Shown here piece by piece: positions 46,182 to 58,800 of a stretch of DNA of 64,000 nt. The DNA lies in assembly GCF_002865645.1 (NCBI RefSeq), contig NW_020194692.1:132208-196207 (forward strand), given 5' to 3'. Each line of letters starts with the position of its first letter. Position 1 is the stretch's first letter. A program made the translations under genes and the position numbers. Under the pieces are notes generated by a model that was given only the letters and a program-made list of their open reading frames with translations, was not told the DNA's origin and did no database searches. The stretch is from Hyaloscypha bicolor E. Taxonomy: Eukaryota; Ascomycota; Leotiomycetes; Helotiales; Hyaloscyphaceae.

Positions 46182-47888
46182 GATGAAGTCGGAATAACAA
46201 TCAACCAAGGTTAATCGCCGAGAGAGGGTCGAATGTGCGCTTGCGAAACCGTGACCAAAATCGGCCTCATACGAACTTGGAATGGGCGTCTATCCCTCTC
46301 ATTTGACGATGATCTGATCAGGATTGAAGAGTAAGAAGCCACCGGCTAGTCGTTGTCATATCTCCGAAACACGTGACGAATTCGCCTCAGCTTCGCCCCA
46401 GTTTTCTCGGAGACATATTTGCCCGTTGGCATGGGAGGAGACTCATCTCATCTTCGCCATCAAGAGAGATTTCTTCTCCGCTTGCGAATCCGAAATACAC
46501 TCACTGGAGGAGATCGGTTTCTTCGACACTGCCACGGCAATGCCACCTGATGCCCAACAAAGGCTGACAAGGCGAAGTCAAAAGTACGCTGACGTGGCGT
46601 GCCGCAGTGCACTCAGCCTCAAGTGCAAGAGTGATGCGAAGATGGAAGTCGCGACGTGAAGAGGATGTGAAGTGTGATTGCGGTTGGGCTCCAACTGGTT
46701 CGTTGATGCCTGACTGTGGGTTTCTGCCTGGCGAGCGCAGTGGTTCCTCCCCCTATTCAACTTTCCGAAAGAGGAAGTAAGCGCCAGATCATCTCAATTG
46801 ACAAGAAGCCCCATAGAAAGGCAGATTTGGGATCTTGCAATTGCACGGAACTTCACGAATAGATCCAGTTATCGAACGCTCGATATAATTTCAACATCAG
46901 CTACCGCCTACCCTAACCTTCTCTTCGTGCCCGCTGTCGTTGAAAAATACGAACGTGTCTTTTCTTCGCGTACCCCATAGAGAAGTGAGTACTTGATACT
47001 GCCAGCAAATATCTTCAACAAATGACTTGATTTGTAGATTAGCAGTGGGTTCATGAATATAATATTGGGCGGATGTTTTTGAGTTGACTGTGCAGAGTCG
47101 GGTGATGCTTTGAAGTGTGTGTGGGCGATCGTGGAAGTTGCATCCTCAAAATTCAACGATGTGGTGCAGAGTATCGCAACATGGTAAACTGTCTCCAAAT
47201 TGGTTTACCACCTTCATAGAGATTTGCCGAATTCGAGACAATGCCATTTATAGAGTCGAAGTCGAGTTCAGTTAATGTGGAAATCCTAATTTAGAGTCGC
47301 GCCTATCACTAGAATCTGTATTCACAACAAACGATATGCCCTCGTTCTTAATCCAAAAGCTTTAATAATGAGACCCCGAGGTCTATTTGGACCATCCCAT
47401 GGAAAACCAGAGTGGGAATAACCATGCTAAAATGTGTCCAACATGATGAGTCAATTAGCAATGGACAAGAAGAGTAACACGAGCTTTTCAATGTCCTAAG
47501 TCAAAGTGAGCTATTTCAGCACTTCCTCAATGAATGTGCCTCGAATTATAGTGCATTTCAAAGCTTGCGTTTTCAAGTGTCTTAGAAATTGAAATGTCAA
47601 ATTCCTACCAACTCCGAGTCTAAAATGTCCATCTGTGTGTGATCTGGGACTTGAAAATAGGTGCTGCCTTTTTGTCCAGCACGGGGTCACCTAGTTAACG
47701 GGTTGTTCTGTTTCTGATCTCAAATCTTTACCGTATTTGACTACGGACTCCCCTTGTGACCATGTCCCAATTGGCGGAGGGCCGGTCGATTAGGCAGGGA
47801 AAAAGTCTCTCTGTGAATTTCGTATTAGAGAGAACTTCATTGTCCTCCATCAACAGGAGCAATAACGACACCCATTGTTCAACCCAAG
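46182..47888. other. 1.7-kb intergenic region, no gene seen
   Basis: Open frames are short and featureless. Nothing I can support. Confidence 0.45.
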
Positions 47889-48719
47889 ATGACGCCGAAC
47901 CTCCAAACCAAAATGATGGAGGATGCACGAGCACGTGCAAGCTTTAAGTCGAAGAAGCTTAGAAGATGGCTGGAGCCATCAATAGAAGGTCGTGTATCAT
48001 CCTATGCTGTACAATCGGCTGTTTCTAAAAACCTCTCCAGCAAAGAAGAGCTGGTCCGTCACAATACAGCCTTCTTACGCGTCGTAGAGTATACGGGTAA
48101 GTATGAAATGTTGTCGAGGACGAGGAGGTGTGCTATTCCGAAGGCGAGGATTTACTTGCACATGATGCGTTGGGTGTCATTTTTGACTTTCGGGCTGCGA
48201 CGTTCGGAGAATATGCATGCCCTGCAGCTTCGCGTCGCGGCGAGAGCACACATTGAAGAGTTCATCCTGGGTGAGCCTGTTAATCAGCTGAAGCGACTCC
48301 CAGGTTCCAGCTTCCACGTCGCCCGTCATCAAGACAATCCTCTGCACACTCATCTCCCTATTCGGTTTGACTATTACTGCAGACCCTCTCTCTGCATTTG
48401 AATCCTCCTTCCTCGAATACGGCTACATCGCCAACGCCAACGCCCACCTCAGCGACACGCGTCAGCAGATCGACGTCTTGCTAGCGGTCTTGCTTCCGGA
48501 TGTGATTGCACTGGCAGATACGTGGTCCTTCTCGGATGCTGGTTTGGCGAGCGTCCTTGGATGTCGAGATGGTGATATCTATACCCGGCTCTTGGATTGG
48601 ATCAGACATCTGCCCATCAATGCCGAGGCTGCGAAGAACGATGGTGTTTCAAGAAGGCCTGGGAGGAGAGCATTCGGCCATTCTTGACAAGGGATTGCAT
48701 TGCTAAGGCTAAATTGTGA
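47889..48719 (+). pseudogene. Acyl-CoA-oxidase-like relic with C-terminal AKL
   Basis: Remnant of a peroxisomal acyl-CoA oxidase/dehydrogenase-type gene. The 5' part (MMEDARARASFKSKKLRRWLE) resembles the start of fungal acyl-CoA oxidase-like proteins. The 3' part matches the oxidase C-terminal domain: FLEYGYIANANAHL, then IDVLLAVLLPDVIALADTW and LASVLGCRDGDIYTRLLDW. A one-base frame change near 48645-48652 then leads to KKAWEESIRPFLTRDCIAKAKL and a stop at 48717-48719. The catalytic and FAD-binding core is missing: only about 270 codons remain against roughly 650-700 in the family. The AKL end is a PTS1, as in the acyl-CoA synthetase at 14300. Identification rests on the C-terminal domain pattern. 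Confidence 0.6.
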
Positions 48720-49047
48720 GGGGTAAGTCCCAGCTTCCTGAAGTATCAATACCCCTTGTAGCAATGTCCAACAGCGTTTAGGACATTCTGCTCTCAATGT
48801 CCAAGAGCTCCTGAAACATTCTACTGTAATGATACCAGAAGAAATATGCTGACTCCGATGTCTTAGGCCTTGTTTGTTGGATTTGAGGAGGAATCTGCCT
48901 TGTAGGGTTGAAGTGTTGCAGAATTTGCATTGTTCTTTAAAGTGTTCGTACAACGTAGGGGGGAAGGAGCAACATAGCCGGAAAAGAATCTTGCACATAC
49001 AGAGTAATAGCGAATAGATAATTGACTCAACTATCAATTACCGAAAT
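48720..49047. other. Intergenic between converging genes
   Basis: No gene seen. Confidence 0.4.
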
Positions 49048-50432
49048 CTAGGTTCCAATTTTGTCACTAATCTGCTTCATGATCTCTCTCAGGCCATTCG
49101 TCCTCTTCTCCCTCGTGGAGCACAGGAACAGCGACGCAACAGGCCAAGCATGGATTCCGCCTTTCACTTCCTGAGATTCGACTCTCACGTTAGCTTTCTC
49201 CAATAAGTCAATCAGATCTCTGATTTCTGGCGCAAAGACTTCCTCAGCTCCGTACGCAATGAAGAAGCCGTGGTCTGGAGCCGCTTCTCGCCACCACGAA
49301 ATATCCTTGCATTTCCCAGGCGAGATCAGCGGATCATGGACTGAGATCTTGGTGCCAGCGTACTGCTTTGCGTATTGGTGGAGGTTATCTGCATCGAGGT
49401 AGTCGCTTGCCGTGTTTTTGTCCTTGGGCGAGATGAGAGTTACCCAGGGGCTGATCAGGACTGCCATCCCCGGAAGGAAAAGCTCTGGAGCCAGCCCACC
49501 GTTGGAGATTCTGGATCTGTTGTTCCCGAGGTAGAGAAGGAGGGAGAGGATCAAGGAGGCTCCGGCTGAGTCACCGCTCACTACGATTTTGGATGGAGAG
49601 GCGAGAGACTGCAGGTATCTGTAGCCGGCAATGGCTTGGTGGAGTTGTGTTGGGTGGGAGGCGTCGGGGACGAGGCTGTATTCAAGTGAGAGGATAGCGG
49701 GGTTGTTGAAGTTTAAGGAGAGACAGGAAAGGAGAGCGAGGAAGAATTCTAGGTAGAAATAAGAAGAGCCCATTGAAAAGCCGCCGCCTAGGATTGAGTT
49801 AGCGAGGTCAGAGCTGGGTTTGGTCATGCGTTACCATGGGAGTAGTAGATCACAATATCGGGATGGTTGTGTTGGTCCTTGATGAGCCAAATGCCTTTGA
49901 AGCCACTCTGTATTTTGTCAACTCTTGGATTTTGTTTGAGTAGGGATTGAAGGGTATACCTCGTTCACCTCGTGCCAATGAATCGGGGACCGAATGTATC
50001 CATGTCTCAGCATCCGAAATCTCAAAAATGGCAACGCTACCCATTTTGAGAAGAAGACTCGCCCAATATTTGCAGGAATGTATGCAAAAGCATATCGCAC
50101 ACATCGAATCACGATATCCTCAAACCATGATGCTTGTTGGACAAAAGGAGAGCCGTATTCTCGGCTCAGAAGCAGGCGTTCGTAAACGAATGTCAGGGGT
50201 AATCTCAAAACTGGAAAGAATCAGCTTCCGTATTTCGAGAGAACGGTGTTGTAGCGCGGGGGCGGGGCATCGAATCGTTTAAAAGTGAAAACGTATCAAA
50301 CATACGCAAGAATGGCAAAGCTCTCAGCCCACAAAAGAGTGTTGGGAAGAAGCCGACATGAATGATCAGCTGTGGCGCTAAAAATACAAGAAAGACGAAG
50401 CAATCAAGCCAAGACACCTGACCCAGTATCAT
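49048..50432 (-). CDS. Membrane-anchored HSL-type esterase (alpha/beta hydrolase fold-3)
   Basis: Minus-strand exons 50432-50306, 50210-49960, 49907-49835 and 49787-49048 give 396 residues. An N-terminal hydrophobic segment (LDCFVFLVFLAPQLIIHV) probably anchors it in the ER membrane. The oxyanion motif HGGGF (150-154) is created by the third splice, and the nucleophile is Ser224 in SGDSAGAS. The rest of the triad is probably an acid in the AEEVFAPE region and the His in GGIHAWPV. This layout (N-terminal membrane segment, HGGG, GDSAG) recalls yeast steryl deacetylase Say1, but the substrate is not proven. I take the ATG at 50432, since the frame further upstream opens only at a TTG. It is divergent from the RING gene at 50956. 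Confidence 0.87.
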
Positions 50433-50955
50433 GTTTCCTGCATATAAAGCCCAATTGGGACTGTTCAATTGCGATGTAATGTCATTGAACGAGAAGAAGA
50501 TGGATAGATATTCTGTTGAGATGATGACATGACTTGTTCCTAAATTCTTTTAGCCGAGTCGATCTGATACCAAGCACCTAATGCTGCTTTCTAGCACATC
50601 TTAACAGCAAGGAGCTACACATTACCAATATTGAGAAGAGGCATAAGTTTCTCACAAGATTCACAATCAATCGTAAATAAGCTCAGCCCGGAATAAAGAA
50701 AGTCCTGGGTTTGCTTTAAAATTGCCCATTGTCACGTGTTGGCGCCAAGCCTCTCGGAGATTTCCAGCCCGAAGTCCAAATAATCGCAAAATCCGGCACA
50801 CTCGATCACAACTACGACGTGAATCCTCATGACATACCCTGCGCCTCATGATTTGGGCGAATGAGCCTGTACATTCCTTCTGATTCCTTGGCGATGAAAT
50901 AAAGGCGCTGCGATAACCTCTTCTTCCTTCTTTCGGCCTCGTAAGCTCTGTCATC
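50433..50955. other. Divergent intergenic/promoter region
   Basis: Lies between the start codons of the esterase (minus) and RING gene (plus). No other gene is seen; no clear regulatory motif is identified. Confidence 0.45.
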
Positions 50956-53900
50956 ATGGCGACACCTTCGACAACGCCCGCTCAGCTCGAGCTCATCAAG
51001 TCAGTCGCCTTTGCATTTTTGTGCCGATGGAGCTTTGCTAATATACTGCAGCTCTCTGTCGCAAGATGAGATCCCCATTAAGCTTCGATGCGCCATCTGC
51101 AGCAGATTGGCCATCAACGCCTTCCGACTCCCGTGCTGCGAGCAGGCGATCTGTGAGACTTGTGAGAACCCCGGCGACCTACATCTTCTCATCTCTAACA
51201 ACGAAGTAGGCCAGTCGACTCTCCCTTCGTCGTGTCCCGTCTGCGAACATACTCCCGTTGCAGCTGAAGACTGCAAAGCAAATAAGTCATTACGAACCAC
51301 CATCAAAGTCTTCCTCCGAACCGAGGAGAAGAAGCGCGAAGCTATTCGTCTGAAGGAGGAAAAGAATACACCTCCCGATACTCTAGTCTTGCATGAGCCG
51401 ACTCTGGTAGAGCAGACTGCTGTCATCGAAGAGACACCCATCAAGCAACCCGTCTCGGCTGAAGTCAAAACTGAAGCAGAGCCCTCAGTGGGACCTGCTG
51501 ACGAGACTCTTCCTAACGCGGAACAAGTTACACAAGCTGAGCAAGATATCCCTCAGCAATCCATCGAAGTCAGTTGTCCGTTCTCTGGAATTAAACATTG
51601 CATCTAACCAGTGATTAGGAGATAACACCAGGTCAGGAACCTATCGCCGAAAACGATCTGATCAATAAAGTAGACGGCGCAGCTGACGCTGGGGAGGGAG
51701 GTGATGCGCAGGCAGATATGAATGGCCAAACAGGGCAGGGCGTATCTCAGACAACTGGATTTGGTGCTGGATTCGGATTCGACACGAGTGCTGCTGCAGG
51801 TGGATTTCCGGCCATGGGTTTCGGAGGCGATATGAACCAAATGCAAATGATGATGGCTATGCAGAATGGCATGGGAGCCGGAAACTTTGGAAACTTCCCC
51901 ATGATGGGTAAGCTAAACTTGAACTCGACTCGTAATGTGCCTCGCTAACAGGCAAAAGGAATGCCAGGAATGAGCATGGATCCGATGATGATGCAGAACA
52001 TGTTTATGAACGGTGGATTTGGAGGTGGCATGAACGGCATGAACATGGGGATGGGCATGGGAGGCTTCGATGGCGGTGTTGGCACAGGCTTCAATAATGG
52101 ATGGAACGGACAACAATCATGGAATGTCGGACCAGATAATTTCAATCATCCAAATGCAGCCAGCATGGGTCACGGTGATTATGGAGCAAATAACTCTGGA
52201 TACGCCTCTCACTCTGCAGGATATAATCAAGGTAATTATGGACGCCCAAATCAGTACAATGACTACCAAAACAGCTACGGATACCGAGGTCGGGGTCGAG
52301 GAGGTAGAGGCGGATATGGTCGTGGCGGCGGCTATGGGCATGGTGCCAATGGTCCCAATGAAGCTTTCTCACAACAGTACCCGCAGCATGGCTCAGGTCA
52401 GCAGTCGAATAGTAACATTCCAACTGGTCCAAAGGCGGATGTGGCCCCCGAGGCGTCAGGAAATGTCGATGAATTCGGTAGAGAGATACGTCAGAGGTCT
52501 GCAACCAAAGAAGATTCTCCATCGAAACCCACTGAAGATGAGAATGCGGTCCAGGAACCAGGAACTACTACTGCTGAAGACGGCCATGAAGCTGAAGCCC
52601 CCTCAGCTGCCGTTCCCGAGGAAGCTCCTGCAGCTACAGAAGAGATCAATGCGCCAATGCCAATCCAAACCCTTGACGATATTGCTGATGCCCCGTATCA
52701 AGGTGATAACAACGCTGCATACAACCTTGGATATGGTCAGTCCCGAGGAGGATATTCCCAAGGTTACCATGGACGAGGTGGCAGCTCTGTTGCTATGCAA
52801 CCTCCCGTTGTGAAGCCTGTTGATATTCCCATCAATGCACCAACCGGTCCTAAGGCTATGCGTGAGGGATTGCCCAATACAAGTCTTGCTAACCTACGTG
52901 GGCGAGGATACTCGATGGCTGGTCGACCTAGTTCGAGACCCACCAGCCAGAGTGCGAGTGCAAGTGTCGTCCCTGAGACTTTTGAAAAGGATGATAAAGA
53001 TTGTGAGAGAAGCAGATCACCCTCACGAGAACGAGAGGGAGAGCGGTCTCGATCCAAATCAAGAGAGAGAAAGAGAAGCAGAAGCAGAAGTAGAGAGAGA
53101 CATCACCGCAGACATAGGCATCGCTCGGTGTCCGCCTCCGAAGATGAGAAGGAAACTGAACGACGCAGAGAACGTCGACGAGAACGACGCCGTCGCCGTG
53201 AAGAGGAAGAACCCATTGATGATCGCCCTGTGGACGAAATCGAAGAAGACAAGAGAGATATTGTAGACGAGGAACGATCTCGCTCTGCTTCGCCCTCGGA
53301 GTCTAAACGCTCAAGTCACCGAAGCCGCCGAGACAGAGATAAGTATCGCGAACGAGACCGCGAGAGCAGCAGAGAACGCAAATCCTCATCGACCAAACAC
53401 CGTTCCCACCGCTCCCGCCACGACGACAGATCACGAAGCCGAGACCGAGACCGTGAACGAGACCGAGAGAAGGATCGCGATCGCGAGCACAGACACCGCC
53501 ACTCCCGCCACCATTCTGAGGAAGCCTCCGAGCGAGAACGACCCAAGATATCCGACAAGGAAAAGGAACCCCTCAAGACTCCCATCGAAGAAGCCGACTC
53601 CTCGCGCAGACCTTCGGTCATCTCAAACAGCGCAAACGGCATCGAAATCAAAGGCTCCAGCAGACGCAAGCACACTATCGAAGAGCTCCCTGTCAACATA
53701 CCCGCTGGGCCCCGTCAAGACCGTGTGTCAGCTTCCACGTCCAGACTTTATCGTGACAAAGAACGAGAGAAGGAGAAAGACAGATCTAGTGGCAACAAAC
53801 ACCACGACTCCTCTCGTTCCTCACGCCACGAGCCTTCTCGCTCCCGCACTCACGATCACGAAAAAGACACCTCGAAATCCTCCCAGTTATCTGTCTCCGC

Positions 53901-54171
53901 CCCAGCAGCATCAGCACCCAAAGACAAAGACCCGCACGAAATTGAGCGCGAAGCCCGTAATCGTGAAAGATTACTGAAAGAGGCGCAAAGGATCGCGGGG
54001 CTGGCTGGGAGTATGGGTGGTGGTGGCAGGAAGAGGAGCAGAGATGATGGCGATGAGGGGAGGAATTCGAAGGGAAGGAAGAAGGGACGAAGGAGCGGGG
54101 CTGTGGTTGATGGGGAGGAGGAGAGGATTGCGAGGCTGGAGGCTGAGAGGGAGGGGGCGAGGTGGGCGTGA
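50956..54171 (+). CDS. RING-finger protein with Met/Gly-rich middle and RS-rich tail
   Basis: Exons 50956-50999, 51052-51161, 51210-51568, 51619-51907 and 51959-54171 give 1,004 residues. A RING-type Zn domain lies near residues 26-65: LRCAICSRLAINAF, then LPCCEQAICETCQ, and SSCPVC. It is followed by a conserved NKSLRTTIKVFLRTEEKKREA helix. The middle is Gly/Met-rich (GGGMNGMNMGMGMGG) with RGRGRGGRGGYGRGGGYG arginine-glycine motifs. The last ~400 residues are rich in SR, RD and RE dipeptides (SRDRDRERDREKDRDREH). This combination suggests an RNA-processing role with a possible E3 function; I cannot name an orthologue. The second intron (51162-51209, 48 nt) interrupts the RING and is frame-neutral; splicing gives the compact CETCQSTLPSSCPVC spacing. 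Confidence 0.88.
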
Positions 54172-55111
54172 GTGTGACAAGCCTTACATTATCCCCCACT
54201 AACAAACACAGCCTCAATCTCGGTCTTATGTCATCTCTCCCCTCTCCACGCCCCCCTCTTTTGTGAGAGCTTGCTTTATGTGGAAAAAATTTGTTTGGGA
54301 GAGAGATATCTTACGGTTGAGGGAAAAGAACAGCCACACAAAATAAATCCGTCGTTGATACATTGTTCGTTGCTGCATTATGGGCAGAGAGGTGGCTTCT
54401 TGATTGAAAAAGCGAGGGAAGAGGATGGAAACGAAAACTTGTACATTACTCTACTTCACCTCCCTTACTATTGATGGATGGGATGGGATGGGATAGGTAG
54501 ACATAAATGCAAATGCATAATCAATTTATATCTGTTTCTTGAGCCAGTGTGCTAGTCCCGGGTTGGGTTGGTGATGTTTGATCTACTGATCTTGATATAA
54601 TGGTACTATCAGTCGAGTGATTGGCCTCCCTGATCTTCTCCCCTTGTTATGTGATGTCCTAAGTGAAAATGTTCGAGGGAACCCTCTAGTTGAAGTTTTG
54701 TTGTATGCCTGCTTAATGTTCCCACAGTTTTGGGGCATTGCGTTGTTGAGGTGGGAGTGAATTTTGGATGTGGAAGTTTGTTGCACATCTAACGAATGTT
54801 CCAGGTTGTTTGGTACACTGAGAATGTCGTCCCGAAGCGATTTCCCAGAGTGGATGGCGAAGGCGATGTTCCCCCTGCCCATCTCCGACCTCTCATTTGG
54901 AGCCACCCATGCAAAGACTGGAATTGAGTTCTATGTGAGGGTATAATCAATTTCTTTACTGTGGGTTAATGATGTGCAAACATTTTTGAGTACAGGGAAC
55001 ATACTTTGCGCGTTGTGCTACAATCGCGAACTTCTGCGATGTGGTAAGTCCAGCTGGCAAGCCCCCCCCCCCTTCTTCCCCTGAAGTAAAGTAAAACTTC
55101 ACTCTTGCGAA
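54172..55111. other. Intergenic between converging genes
   Basis: No gene seen. It contains GGGAT-type short repeats near 54475-54500 and a 10-nt C run near 55062. Confidence 0.45.
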
Positions 55112-55899
55112 TCAAGAATCCCCGTGTGGGGTCCCGGGGCCCGGTTGGTTTTGATTCCACCCAGTAAAGACGAACGGATCTTCAGCTCCATACGCATACG
55201 AATCGTATTGCCAAGGATCTGGCGGAGCTGGGCCCGAAGTCGAATCTATCGATAGGTGCTGGAAACCTGAAGTCGTGCCATAGGGCAAGTCGTGTCCTTG
55301 CCATGGTGTCGGAGGTTGTTGGTAGTACTGGTCTTGGTGATAGGTGGGCTGTGTTGTTGCCGTCGTATCTGTTGTGTAACCAGCTTGGCTATACGACGGT
55401 TGGGGTTGCGGTGGAGGTTGGTATTCTGTCATGCTTGGTTCTGGACTTGCAGCTCGAGAGACATCTTGTACCTGGTTAGCAACGTTGATTCGTAGTTCAT
55501 GAAAGTCGTTGGAGCTTAATAGCTTGCCTTGACTATATGAATCGTCCCCATAGTCGTAGTCAGTATACGAAGCTTCAACCGCTTGGGCTTGGCGCACTGC
55601 TTCTGTATTGTGTTGGTCTCCTTAAACTACTGGTGCGATGTTTCAAGACCGGTGAACTTACCTTCATATCGAATCCCATGCTTCTTCTCCAGATGGCCGA
55701 TGAGAAGCTTAGTCCTCTTGACCCTATGGTTGCATTTTGTTATCGGGCAAGTTTTCCTAGGTGTGTGTTGTTCCTGCATATGCCGCTTCAGCTCCGTTTT
55801 GCGACCGAAGGTCTTGTTGCATCCTTGGACCTCGCACTCTACTTTGCTTCTGCTAGTACTAGAGTGCGATGTTCTTTTCGAATGATGTGAAGAAGACAT
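55112..55899 (-). CDS. Small two-finger C2H2 zinc-finger protein (copy B)
   Basis: Minus-strand exons 55899-55662 and 55602-55112 give 242 residues. After a Ser/His/Arg-rich N-terminus (MSSSHHSKRTSHSSTSRSK) come finger 1 (CEVQGCNKTFGRKTELKRHM, with QEQH) and finger 2 (CPITKC with LLIGHLEKKH). The C-terminal 150 residues are Gln/Pro/Tyr-rich (EYQPPPQPQPSYSQAGY, then HQDQYYQQPPTPWQG), typical of an activation domain. The splice restores YEG-EAVRQAQAVEAS. It has the same architecture as the proteins at 42420 and 62029. A nuclear DNA-binding role is likely, with unknown targets. Confidence 0.85.
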
Positions 55900-58800
55900 T
55901 TTGTGTTGATGGTTTCATGTCGAGGTTGGGAGATTCTTGCGAATTTTATTAGGAGCGGGCGAGTCGAGTATGTTAATACCTTTGATAAGGTGTGCCACAT
56001 GAAGGACGGAAAGGATTTCACAGAAGGAAGAAACTATTTTCTGCGAGGCTGCCCAAGCGATGGAATCGCAGTCTGGTAGTAAGACTTCATGTAATACGCA
56101 TATCGCTCGATTCGGTCTAGTCGCACTCTCACCTAATCAGTAGAAACGGCAGTAACGCGAGCGCAAGTCCTGGGGAAATTGAGGAAGCTACGCATCTCAG
56201 ATTCCTGAATGTTGATGTAAAGAGCTGCCCGCCCTCATAAACGTGGACGGGAAAGCTTGAAAAGAGGGAACAGTGCCGCAATAGGAATGGAACATCGTGG
56301 GGCCGTTTTCCCCAACAGCCTGAAAAGGGGGACCAACTTGCAAAAATGACCTTATATCATAGGAGCGCTTCGGGCCGCACTGACGCTCTGACAAATTCAG
56401 ACCGAAGATCTGAAGGAGTCCTGAAGCCTCTTCCTGCGACCCAGCGCACAAAAACCCATATCCCGGGAACCCAAATCCATGTCACCACCCGCTATTCGTA
56501 TCTTATAGGGCTGTAGAGTTGACTCCCAGCTACGAGTGGTGTAAGCAGATTGGCTCCGCCGTGTAAGCAGCGGGACAAGAGAGGTAGGGGTAATCACTGG
56601 CCTTATACGATGTCCAAAGGGTGATGAATATCAAAGTCGTCCGCTCGGCTCATAATCTTCTGGCGTGATTCGCTTGAATCTCCTCTTTTGTTCCAGCTGA
56701 ATCGAGCAATAACCAAATAGAGCAAATACAATTCGAGGATACATATTCATTTCCCTGAGAGGAACGTAAATGTACCCCACGTCAAAGCTCCATATGGAAT
56801 AACTCAGTCCTCGGTGCCTCTAGAGACAACAGCTCTCTTTTACTCCTCTTGAGTTTTCCACAAGGCGCAGGCCACGGGATGAGGTAGTCTCTCATTCATT
56901 TGGCATCGAAGCTCTTATGCATTGACATAAATTCCAACAACGACCGTGCAGTATTACAAATCGGCTGACGCAACAACCTCCACTTCACTGGATAGGAAGT
57001 CCCCGGCCCTATACGTAAGGCTCACCAACAACGATTGTCACGTCGTAAAAAACTCGAATCATACTCCTCATTGCTTCAGTGAGGTGCAGCGGTTCAAAGT
57101 TCGGCCAGCATGTGTCCGTGCGGTCTGCACCCGGCACCCCATAAAAGTCCCCTCAAAAAAGCCCGTTTTACTCACTGACGCAACGCGGGAGAGGAATGTA
57201 AGGCTCCCTTGCACTTGGAAATCAAACGATTTGGCGTTTCGCGAGCCAGGCAGCAAGAACATTCTGTGCATTGATCGGCTGGTCCCGACAGTGCGAAACC
57301 GAGGGCGGATGACAGCCATGCTGACAGCAGCACGGCACGTTACCGAGAGTGGACCGCCACAGTGGGATTCCCAAGAGAGCAGCATCTCACATGATACTGA
57401 CTGTGCCTTGCGTGCGTGGGTTACTGCCACGCTTCAAATAGAAGCTGAAATGTGTGAAGCTCGAATAATCTGTGACGAAGTCATGAAAAGGGGGGGACGA
57501 GTCTTCTTTTTAGCGAGCTGATGACTCCAACCAATCAGCATCCCTGCAGGTAACACAGTAAGCTGAATTGCGTTCTATGTAATATCTTTGATCCCAAGCC
57601 TCTCAAAGCTAGTGTTTGAGACAACTACCTTGTCTGGCAGTATCTGGCATGCTACTGGTAGTAATGAATGTTGCGGAATCGATCCAGACCACTGGTCTAG
57701 GGACAGCTGCAGGTGACCAGATCAAGAAACCACGGTACATTTCTTGATCTGGCCAGAAACTCACGACACTCGTCTGTGCTATAAGGCGAGGATCCTTGTG
57801 TATGCATTGCGCCACAAAGCTGCGCGTTCAGACACATGGTGAAAGATCGTGCCGCCTCACGGACAATCTCCAGGTCTTGACTGCACGAGGGGGATCATGC
57901 GAAAGGAACACTTCGCAAATTAACATTCTTCATCCTGATTCAGGAAACCGTGAAAACCCAGCTAGTTTGTACGTTGGTCTGGTGAACATTTCGAGCAATT
58001 GGTGGGTCGAGTGTAAGAGGCTTCTCTGGACCGGCCCGCTGGAGTGAGAAAGTAGCTTCTCTTTCACGCGGCACACCATCCTCAATGATTGGGCATCCTA
58101 GGACGGGAGACCCGGAGACTCTTACTACTCAAAGGTAGCGTCGGTAAAAGCTTCGGTAAAATCATCCGGCAGACCTGTAGCCTTAGGGGGGAAAGGAGGC
58201 GTGGTTCGCTCCGCCCCACATTGGCTGGGTTGAAAATCCTTCGCCAAGCGATAAGTGAGTTTGACGAATTAGATAGATAATATTGTGAAGAGCGGGAAGC
58301 AATGTACGGAGTGCCTTGCATATGTTCAGTAAGGTCCCCGGAGTTCCGTTGCATGTATTCATTTGATCAAAGGCAGGCATGACCCAACTTTAAGTCTAGA
58401 CTTGCTTCGACCCTTCACGTGATAACAAAAGCTGTTCACAACGGATATACCGAGGAGACCACTCGAGAACAAAACTTGACACTAAAGCAGAGTTGATTTT
58501 GGGCGCTCTGGTTCTGCGGTGCCCAACTTTGCCGTGTCTATCAAAGAAGGGGGGGAGGGGAAGTTGAAATGCTAAGCGCACTGTGCCTCCGACTTGCATC
58601 TGGAACACCACTTCTGTGGTATTGCAGAGATGCGTGATTGGTCTTGTGCCAATCTTGGTATTGAGTGTGTTCAGTTGCAACATTTCTCGGTCAAGGAGGG
58701 AAGGAAACTTGCTGGTTGAAGTACATCCCCTTAGTCAATCAACCGCAATAACGCAAACCACAATGCGAAAGAACAGGAAGAAAATAGAAACAGTACCTGT

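Noticed and set aside
56946..57521. 191-codon plus-strand open frame
   Set aside because: No recognisable domain, no splice partners and an atypical composition; not enough to call a gene.
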